NCBI GenBank assembly: GCA_030040495.1
Contig: JASHTP010000034.1
Span: forward strand, 1-6,484
Direction of reading: 5' to 3'
DNA from: Alphaproteobacteria bacterium
GTDB taxonomy: Bacteria; Pseudomonadota; Alphaproteobacteria; ATCC43930; CGMCC-115725
Length of the DNA: 6,484 nucleotides
Part shown: in pieces, positions 1 to 4,710 of the stretch
Numbering within the stretch: position 1 is the first letter of the stretch
Layout of the letters: each line of letters starts with the position of its first letter
Position numbers and translations under genes: made by a program
Notes under the pieces: generated by a model
The model's input: the letters and a program-made list of their open reading frames with translations, nothing else
What the model was told of the DNA's origin: nothing
Database searches by the model: none

Positions 1-341
1 GGCCTTTCCGCGTCACCGCGCGACGGCGCGCTGCCTTCGCTCTCATAGGACCAGTACCACGGTCGGAAGCCCGAGGCCGAGGCATCGCCCTTGCTGTAAA
101 GCACCGAATCGGCATCCGCCGGCGCCAGGGAGCCGTCGTCAATGTCGGGATCGCTTTCAGCCCTGTCGTCCACCGGCTGCTGCAAGGCCGCCATGACGCG
201 CTGCCGCGTCCCACCCCGCGGCGTGGCGAAGAGCGACGCGGCCGGCGCCGCGCGTTCGGCGTCGCTGTCGCTCATGGAAGTCTGGTCTCTTGCCGCGAGC
301 AGGCCGGAACTGAGGCTTGCCCGCTTGTCCCCGCTCAACAT
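1..341 (-). CDS. Unrecognised protein, N-terminal part only (runs off left edge)
   Basis: An open minus-strand frame runs from an ATG at 341 to the window edge, giving 113 complete codons without a stop, so the C-terminus is missing. The start is supported by a purine-rich AGAGAG five bases upstream; a second in-frame ATG at 275 (MSDSDAERAAPAASLF) is an alternative and lacks an equally clear site. The visible protein is hydrophilic and rich in Ala, Ser, Asp and Arg, with no signal peptide, membrane segment or known motif; it looks disordered up to an aromatic patch, FRPWYWSYESEG, near residues 92-103. I do not recognise a family. It lies downstream of mazG on the same strand but after 198 bp, so it probably has its own promoter. 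The competing frame with an ATG at 356 has an Arg-rich composition typical of an out-of-frame reading and was discarded. Confidence 0.6.
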   Translation of the reverse strand, partial: MLSGDKRASLSSGLLAARDQTSMSDSDAERAAPAASLFATPRGGTRQRVMAALQQPVDDRAESDPDIDDGSLAPADADSVLYSKGDASASGFRPWYWSYESEGSAPSRGDAER

Positions 342-539
342 CGCTTCTCTCTGCCATGCGCCGGGGCGCCGCAGCTGCCCCGATGACCAAGCCGGACCGC
401 GTCCGATGTCGCAGATTATCCCCGCACGCAGCAACCTAAGACAGCGTTTTCATGTGGGATTTTAGGCGAGTACAAGCGAGACTTAACGTATCGCTTACCG
501 TGTTCCCCGAGGTCTTCGTCGGACGCCGGGCGGCGGGTT
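342..539. other. Intergenic region between mazG and the left-edge gene
   Basis: This 198-bp gap contains no credible gene. Next to the mazG stop there is a short GC hairpin, CGCCG-GG-CGGCG at 524-535, with no T-tract in the minus direction, so at best a weak terminator. The segment around 440-500 is clearly less GC-rich than the surroundings and holds an inverted repeat, AAGCGA (474-479) and TCGCTT (491-496), 11 bp apart. Reading the minus strand, GATAAT at 420-415 is a good -10-like hexamer about 75 bp ahead of the ATG at 341, but no convincing -35 sits in front of it. Together these fit a promoter region for the left-edge gene; this is inference. Confidence 0.35.
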
Positions 540-1343
540 TCAGCCTTCCTCGCCCTTGGCCCGACGCCACTGCGCCTCCATCTCCTCGAGGCTCGCCGCG
601 CCGGTGGAGCTGCCGGCCTCTTCGAGGAGGGTCTCGACCCGGCGAAAGCGCCGCTCGAATTTGCGGCAGGCACCGCGCAAGGCCTGTTCGGGATCGATCT
701 CGACATGGCGCGCCAGATTGACCACGGCGAAGAGGAGATCGCCGATCTCGTCGGCGATGGGCGCGGGCGCTCCTTGCGCCATCGCCTGCCGCAGCTCGGC
801 GATCTCTTCGGCGATCTTGTCGAGGACGGGGGCCGCCTCCGGCCAATCGAATCCGACTCGTGCCGCCCTGCGCTGCAGCTTCTCGGCGCGGCTTAGGGCA
901 GGGAGCGCCGCGCCGACGCCGTCGAGGGCGCTGGGACGCGCCCCCGATGCGGCCGCCTTGGCGTGCCGTTCCGCGGCCTTGTGCTCCTCCCAGGCGGCGG
1001 TCTGCGCCGCGGCGTCGGCGATGACGGCATCGCCGAAGACGTGCGGATGGCGGCGCAGCATCTTGTCGGCGATCGCCGCGGCCACGTCGTTGAAGGCGAA
1101 GAGCCCGGCCTCTTCGGCCATCCGCGCGTGGAAGACGACCTGGAAGAGGAGATCGCCGAGCTCGTCCTTGAGCGCCGCCGCGTCGCCGCGCTCGCAGGCC
1201 TCGGCCACCTCGTAGGCCTCCTCGATGGTGTAAGGCGCGATCGTGGCGAAGCTCTGCGCGCGGTCCCAGGGACAGCCGCGGTCGGGATCGCGCAGCCGCG
1301 CCATGATGTCGAGCAGCCGCTTGAGGTCGGGCGCGTCGCTCAT
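540..1343 (-). CDS. mazG: MazG nucleoside triphosphate pyrophosphohydrolase
   Basis: A 267-residue full-length MazG, a cytosolic Mg-dependent enzyme that cleaves (d)NTPs to (d)NMP and pyrophosphate and removes non-canonical nucleotides; in E. coli it also affects (p)ppGpp levels. The family layout of two tandem all-alpha MazG domains is complete. In the N-terminal domain one sees CPWDRAQ at 24-30, the metal-binding EEAYE at 41-45 with ELGD at 61-64, and RRHPHVFGD at 98-106. In the C-terminal domain GFDWP lies at 164-168, EEIAE at 179-183, EIGD at 199-202, and KFERRFRRVE near 228-237. Both domains keep the EExxE...ExxD acidic set, so neither looks degenerate. The ATG lies only 1 nt beyond the stop of the DUF190 gene and has no strong Shine-Dalgarno, which suggests reinitiation by ribosomes finishing DUF190. 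It is the last gene of the crcB cluster. Confidence 0.96.
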   Translation of the reverse strand: MSDAPDLKRLLDIMARLRDPDRGCPWDRAQSFATIAPYTIEEAYEVAEACERGDAAALKDELGDLLFQVVFHARMAEEAGLFAFNDVAAAIADKMLRRHPHVFGDAVIADAAAQTAAWEEHKAAERHAKAAASGARPSALDGVGAALPALSRAEKLQRRAARVGFDWPEAAPVLDKIAEEIAELRQAMAQGAPAPIADEIGDLLFAVVNLARHVEIDPEQALRGACRKFERRFRRVETLLEEAGSSTGAASLEEMEAQWRRAKGEEG

Positions 1344-1344
1344 C

Positions 1345-1686
1345 TCAGGCCGGCTTGTCCTGGCCGTATTGCAGCACCTTCACCCGTTCCAAGGTGATGA
1401 GGCCGCTGCCCATCATGCCGTCGAGCAGCGGCAGGAAGGCGTTGATCTTGTCCTCGCTGTCGACGAGCTCGACGACGATCGGCAGGTCTTCGCTGAGCCG
1501 CAGCACCTTCGTGGTGTGAAGGCGGCTCGAATGGCCGAAGCCCATGGGACCGCGCAGCACCGTGGCACCGGCAAGATGCTGCTCGCGCGCCTTGAGCACG
1601 ATCGCTTCGAAAAGCGGCAGATGCTGGTGGCGGTCGTCTTCGCCGATGAAGATGCGCAGCAGCATGGCGTCGCGGGGAACCTGCAT
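1345..1686 (-). CDS. DUF190 (COG1993) protein, CrcB-associated
   Basis: A 113-residue small cytosolic protein of the DUF190 family, which is often encoded beside crcB and is PII-like in fold; its biochemical role is not established. Family hallmarks are visible: LLRIFIGEDDRH at 9-20, the central ATVLRGPMGFG at 41-51, LSEDLPIVVELVDSEDKI at 64-81, and GLITLERVKV near 95-104. Length is normal. The start at 1686 is preceded by GGAGGG with an 8-nt spacer, and those bases are the two Gly codons that end crcB2, whose stop overlaps the spacer 4 nt before this ATG. The in-frame Met8 (MLLRIF) is where many family members begin but has no comparable site. The 3' end abuts mazG with 1 nt between stop and start. 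A role as regulator or accessory of the fluoride channel is inferred from context. Confidence 0.92.
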   Translation of the reverse strand: MQVPRDAMLLRIFIGEDDRHQHLPLFEAIVLKAREQHLAGATVLRGPMGFGHSSRLHTTKVLRLSEDLPIVVELVDSEDKINAFLPLLDGMMGSGLITLERVKVLQYGQDKPA

Positions 1687-1690
1687 GGAA

Positions 1691-2080
1691 TCACCCTCCG
1701 AAGATAGACGCCCCCAGGCCGAAACCGGCCCAGACGGCGATGAGACAGACGGTCACCGAGGCGGCGATGTTGCCGAGCACGCGCCCCCATTCGCCGTTGC
1801 GGGCCAAATTCAGGGTCTGCAGGCTGAAGGAGGAGAAGGTGGTGTAGCCGCCGCACAGGCCGATCACGCCGAGCTCGCGCACGAGGGAATTGCCGGGCAT
1901 CGCCCCTATCGGCGCGACGAGGGCGGCAAAAACCCCTATGACGAAGCAGCCGCTGATATTGACCACCAGCGTGCCCCAGGGAAAGGTTTCGCCGATGCGG
2001 TTGGCCACCCATCCCGACAGGGCATACCGCGCCATGCCGCCCAGGAAGCTGCCCGCCGCGACCAGAGCGGCGCCTAGCAC
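1691..2080 (-). CDS. crcB: CrcB/Fluc fluoride channel subunit, second copy
   Basis: A 129-residue four-helix inner-membrane protein of the CrcB/Fluc family, which forms dimeric, highly selective F- channels that let fluoride leave the cytoplasm. The diagnostic motifs are intact: GGMARY at 14-19, PWGTLVVN at 34-41 with the conserved pore Asn41, and GLCGGYTTFSSFS at 74-86. The last motif carries the Na+-site backbone turn and the two pore phenylalanines F82 and F85. The start is GTG at 2080 with GGAGG six bases upstream; no better ATG exists before Met16, which would remove the first helix. The only basic residues are R18, R28, R69, R94 and R100. Four of these lie in the loops after helices 1 and 3, an N-out bias opposite to the neighbouring copy. 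The terminal GGA GGG codons double as the ribosome binding site of DUF190. Confidence 0.95.
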   Translation of the reverse strand: MLGAALVAAGSFLGGMARYALSGWVANRIGETFPWGTLVVNISGCFVIGVFAALVAPIGAMPGNSLVRELGVIGLCGGYTTFSSFSLQTLNLARNGEWGRVLGNIAASVTVCLIAVWAGFGLGASIFGG

Positions 2081-2141
2081 GCGCCGCCTCCGTCGGATAG
2101 GTAATATTTCTGAATCAACCGGTTACAGGCCTTCCCTGCGC
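2081..2141 (-). other. Spacer between the two crcB genes
   Basis: This 61-bp spacer is the largest gap inside the cluster and is noticeably AT-richer than the genes around it. It contains the palindromes AATATT and AACCGGTT (2117-2124), and ends with the GGAGG that serves the GTG start of the second crcB. It could hold a weak internal promoter or a processing site, but no clear -35/-10 pair or terminator with a U-tract was found. Confidence 0.3.
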
Positions 2142-2537
2142 TCATTTGTTCGCTCGTTGCGCCAGCACATGGCCGATCCACACGGCGAGCAAGCATAGCA
2201 CCAGCGACAGCGCGATGTTGGCGCCGGCGGCGAGCGGGCGGCCCTGTTGCAGCAGCTGCAGGCTCTCGAGGCTGAAGGAGGAGAAGGTGGTGTAGCCGCC
2301 GCACAGGCCGATCATGACGAACTGACGCCCGAGCGAGCCGATATAGATGCGCCCGTCCGGCCCGGTGAGCGTGGCGAAGCCGCCGATGACGAGAGAGCCG
2401 AGGATGTTGATGAGGATCGTGCCCCACGGAAAAACGGCGCCCCACAGCGCCACCGCCAGGGCGCCGGTGCCGTAACGCGCAAGCCCGCCCAGCGCGCTGC
2501 CGATGCCGATGACGAGGTAAGCGACGAGAAGGTTCAT
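2142..2537 (-). CDS. crcB: CrcB/Fluc fluoride channel subunit, first copy
   Basis: A 131-residue CrcB/Fluc membrane protein and the first gene of the cluster. Numbered from ATG at 2537, GGLARY lies at 17-22, PWGTILIN at 37-44 with Asn44, and GLCGGYTTFSSFS at 77-89 with pore phenylalanines F85 and F88. Four hydrophobic helices are evident at about 3-20, 39-57, 72-95 and 105-125. Basic residues R63, R71, R128 and K131 fall on the N-terminus/loop 2/C-terminus side against R21 and R100 on the other, an N-in bias opposite to the second copy. The frame is open up to a TTG at 2582, adding 15 hydrophilic residues. I prefer the ATG because MNLLVAYL is where family members normally begin, although neither start has a convincing Shine-Dalgarno. 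The gene is divergent from the DUF2147 gene across 110 bp. Confidence 0.94.
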   Translation of the reverse strand: MNLLVAYLVIGIGSALGGLARYGTGALAVALWGAVFPWGTILINILGSLVIGGFATLTGPDGRIYIGSLGRQFVMIGLCGGYTTFSSFSLESLQLLQQGRPLAAGANIALSLVLCLLAVWIGHVLAQRANK

Positions 2538-2553
2538 GAGCCAGGCGGAGCTA

Positions 2554-2582
2554 GGGATACTCGGCCCGTCGCGGTGTCGCAA
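2554..2582 (-). promoter_or_regulatory. Possible promoter of the crcB cluster
   Basis: On the minus strand TTGCGA (2582-2577) and TATCCC (2559-2554) are separated by 17 bp, a weak sigma70-like pair. Transcription would then begin about 10 nt before the ATG at 2537, giving an almost leaderless message. That would agree with the missing Shine-Dalgarno and leave no room for a riboswitch. This is pattern matching only. Confidence 0.2.
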
Positions 2583-2594
2583 GCTCGCCCGCGC

Positions 2595-2624
2595 TTGACA
2601 AGGGACTCAGCCTCGCCGCATAGA
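2595..2624 (+). promoter_or_regulatory. Probable promoter of the DUF2147 gene
   Basis: A perfect TTGACA -35 box (2595-2600) is followed after 18 bp by CATAGA (2619-2624), which matches the middle of the -10 consensus. Transcription would start near 2631, and the purine-rich GGGGGGGAA at 2632-2640 would then lie in a short leader before the ATG at 2648. The -35 sits in the 9-bp near-palindrome CTTGACAAG and overlaps the region that should control the divergent crcB cluster, so the two transcription units may share regulation. Confidence 0.4.
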
Positions 2625-2647
2625 CCGCGCCGGGGGGGAACGGGAAG

Positions 2648-3112
2648 ATGCGCGCCATCGCCGGCCTAGTCATCGCCGTCATGCTCAGCCTCGCCGTAGG
2701 CGCCGCGGCGCAGGCGCCGCCGCAGCAGCAGCAGATCTTCGGCCGCTGGCTGACCGCGACCAAGCGCGGCGTCGTCGACATCTATGCCTGCGGCGACTCG
2801 GTCTGCGGCAGGCTCGTCTGGCTGATCAATCCGATGCGTCGCGGCGCGCCGGCGGCGGACGACAAGAACCCGGACCCCGCCTTGCGGCAACGGTCGCTGT
2901 GCGGCCTCACCATGTTGGGCGGCTTCCGCCGCGCCGAGCCGCAGCGCTGGACCGACGGCTGGATCTACGATCCCGACAGCGGCAAGACCTACCACGCCAC
3001 GATGTTTCTCGAGGGCGCCGGCGTGCTGCAGCTCCGGGGCTATGTCGGCATTCCGCTCTTCGGCGAGACGCAGACCTGGACCCGGCCGGACGGGCGCTAC
3101 GGCTCCTGCTGA
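2648..3112 (+). CDS. Secreted DUF2147 family protein
   Basis: A 154-residue exported protein of the DUF2147 family (lipocalin-like periplasmic or surface proteins of unknown function, common in Proteobacteria). A Sec signal peptide is clear: MRAIAGLVIAVMLSLAVGAAAQA, an Arg then a hydrophobic core, with probable cleavage after A21 or A23. A PPQQQQ linker precedes the domain. Domain hallmarks are IFGRW at 30-34, VVDIYACGDSVCGRLVW at 42-58 with Cys48 and Cys53, DDKNPDPALRQRSLCG, then WTDGWIYDPDSGKTY, and GYVGIPLFGETQTWTR near the end. The ATG at 2648 is chosen because it opens the signal peptide directly and follows a G-rich ribosome binding region. It is the only plus-strand gene here and ends inside the last codons of the convergent efflux gene. 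No link to fluoride is known; the shared intergenic region is the only connection. Confidence 0.93.
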   Translation: MRAIAGLVIAVMLSLAVGAAAQAPPQQQQIFGRWLTATKRGVVDIYACGDSVCGRLVWLINPMRRGAPAADDKNPDPALRQRSLCGLTMLGGFRRAEPQRWTDGWIYDPDSGKTYHATMFLEGAGVLQLRGYVGIPLFGETQTWTRPDGRYGSC

Positions 3113-4656
3113 GGCGGTCGCGACCGCATCAGCGGCAGCAGCAGCAGTGACAGCAGCACCAGCCCGCCGATGAAGATCCAGGCGTCATTGATGGCGGCCA
3201 CCAGCGCGGCGCGGCTGACCAGCGGCGCGACGAAATCGCGCGTCGCCTGGTCGATATGGGTGAAGGGCACGCCGGTGACCCGCGCGGTGGCCAGGCCGAC
3301 GAACCGCGCCGCCGCGGGATCGCCGGCCTGAAGCCGGGCGACGAGCGCCTGGGCATGCTCCGGGGTGCGGCGCTCGATGATGGTGTCGATGAGGGCGAGG
3401 CCGATGGCGCCGCCGAGATTGCGCATCAGGTTGAAGACGCCGCTGGCGTTGGGCACGCGCGCCGCCGGCAGCGCGTCGAGCGCCAGCGCCGTGCTCGGCA
3501 GGAGGCACAGCATGACCGCGGCGCCGCGCGCGATCTGCTGCCAGAACAATCCCCAGAAATCGGTCCCGGAGTTCATGAAGCCGTTGCCGACGAGCCCGGC
3601 GGCGAGGAGGCCGTAGCCGGCGAAGGTCAGCAGCCGCGCATCGACGCGCGGCTCGAGGAAGGCGGCGAGCGGCGCCACCAGGAGCTGCGTCGCGCCGGTG
3701 ACGATCATGATGAGACCGATGTCGAAGGCCTCGTAGAAGCGTACGACGCCGAGAAAGACCGGCAGCAGATAGGTCGCACCGTAGAGGCCGATGCCCAGCG
3801 CGAAGCTGAAGCAGCAGCCCAGCGTGAAATTGCGGTCGCGGAAACAGGCGAGGTCGATCAGCGGGCGCGGATGGAGGAGACAGCGGCGGATCGCCCAAGC
3901 TCCGCAGCCGAGGCAGGCGCCGGCGAGCAGCAGCATCGGCGGGTCGCTCCAGCCGCGATGCGGCGCTTCTTTGAGGATGATTTCGAGGCTGGCGAGCGAG
4001 ACGGCGAGCAGGGGCAGGGCCCACAGATCCACCGAGCCGAAATTGCGCCGGTCGCCCCGGTCGACATCGACGAGCAGCGCGACGAGGAGGGCGACGAGAA
4101 TGCCGGGCGCGACGTTGATGAGGAAGAGCCAGTGCCAAGAATAGCGGTCAGTGATGAAGCCGCCCACCGTCGGCCCGAGCGTCGGCGCCAGCATCGCCAT
4201 CGCTCCCGCCACCGCGGTGGCGCGCGGCCTCTGCGGCAGCGGGAACATGAGGAAGATCGCCGAGAAGACGAGGGGGATGAGCAGACCGCCGCAGAAGCCC
4301 TGCACCATCCGCGCCGGCACCAGCGACCAGAAGCCGGTCGACAGCGCGCAGGCGACGCTGGCGGCGGTGAAGCCCGAGACGCCGGCGACGAAGGCGCCGC
4401 GCGTCGACAGCACGCGGGTGAGCCAGCCGGTCAGCGGAATAGCGACGATCTCGGCCATGAGATAGGCGGTCTGCACCCAGCTGAGCTGCGCGAATTGGAG
4501 ATGGAGCCCGACCTGGATGTCCGGCAGCGAGCTGGCGACGATCTGGATGTCGAGGATCGCCAGCAGCATGCCGATGCTCATGGCGACGAAGCCGATCCAC
4601 GTCTTCAGGTCGACCGGTCTGGCCGGCGCGGCCACGACATCGACAGCAGGAGGCAT
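3097..4656 (-). CDS. DHA2 (EmrB/QacA-type) MFS multidrug efflux permease
   Basis: A 519-residue inner-membrane permease of the major facilitator superfamily, DHA2 drug:H+ antiporter subfamily with 14 predicted helices. Helix 1 carries the DHA2 motif LDIQIVASSLPDI (35-47) with Asp36. WVQTAYLMAEIVAIPLTGWL (60-79) covers helix 2 and leads to a degenerate motif A (GWLTRVLSTR, 77-86). The antiporter motif C is present as LAPTLGPTVGGFI (156-168), and ASGVFNLMRNLGGAIG (404-419) is typical for the second half. The large segment before the last helix (about 427-485) matches the loop EmrB-like proteins have there. Substrates cannot be read from sequence. No EmrA-type adaptor or outer-membrane partner is next to it. 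It starts 54 bp after the pentapeptide-repeat gene and may be co-transcribed with it; the ATG has no clear Shine-Dalgarno but sits beside an inverted repeat. Its 3' end overlaps DUF2147 by 16 bp. Confidence 0.95.
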   Translation of the reverse strand: MPPAVDVVAAPARPVDLKTWIGFVAMSIGMLLAILDIQIVASSLPDIQVGLHLQFAQLSWVQTAYLMAEIVAIPLTGWLTRVLSTRGAFVAGVSGFTAASVACALSTGFWSLVPARMVQGFCGGLLIPLVFSAIFLMFPLPQRPRATAVAGAMAMLAPTLGPTVGGFITDRYSWHWLFLINVAPGILVALLVALLVDVDRGDRRNFGSVDLWALPLLAVSLASLEIILKEAPHRGWSDPPMLLLAGACLGCGAWAIRRCLLHPRPLIDLACFRDRNFTLGCCFSFALGIGLYGATYLLPVFLGVVRFYEAFDIGLIMIVTGATQLLVAPLAAFLEPRVDARLLTFAGYGLLAAGLVGNGFMNSGTDFWGLFWQQIARGAAVMLCLLPSTALALDALPAARVPNASGVFNLMRNLGGAIGLALIDTIIERRTPEHAQALVARLQAGDPAAARFVGLATARVTGVPFTHIDQATRDFVAPLVSRAALVAAINDAWIFIGGLVLLSLLLLPLMRSRPPQQEP

Positions 4657-4657
4657 C

Positions 4658-4676
4658 GCGCAGTGCTAGCACGCGC
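4658..4676. repeat. Near-perfect inverted repeat at the efflux gene start
   Basis: GCGC, one unpaired A, the perfect 10-bp palindrome GTGCTAGCAC (4663-4672), then GCGC form an 18-bp inverted repeat with a single extra base, ending 1 nt from the permease ATG (4656). It could be an operator for a dimeric repressor of the TetR/MarR kind that usually controls drug pumps, or fold in RNA and block the start. A separate 6-bp hairpin, CAGCGC/GCGCTG at 4690-4708, lies just after the pentapeptide gene stop and lacks a U-tract. Function is inferred. Confidence 0.45.
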
Positions 4677-4710
4677 CGGCGGCTCCGGCCAGCGCAGCCG
4701 AGGCGCTGCC

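Noticed and set aside
142..465. Plus-strand frame of 107 codons over the left-edge gene and the following gap
   Set aside because: Its composition is that of a shadow frame, no ribosome binding site is seen, and the minus-strand frame from 341 is more natural.
524..535. GC hairpin just after the mazG stop as a rho-independent terminator
   Set aside because: The 5-bp stem has only a 2-nt centre and no T-tract follows in the minus direction; recorded only as part of the intergenic description.
2640..2670. GGCGATGG on the minus strand upstream of the first crcB, resembling the first conserved segment of the fluoride riboswitch
   Set aside because: The remaining conserved segments (AACCGCC-like and CUGAUG) do not follow, and the bases are the reverse complement of DUF2147 start codons encoding M-R-A-I-A-G.
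3129..3160. CAG-rich tract resembling a trinucleotide repeat
   Set aside because: It is the complement of the Leu (CTG) codons in the last membrane helix of the efflux permease and is interrupted.
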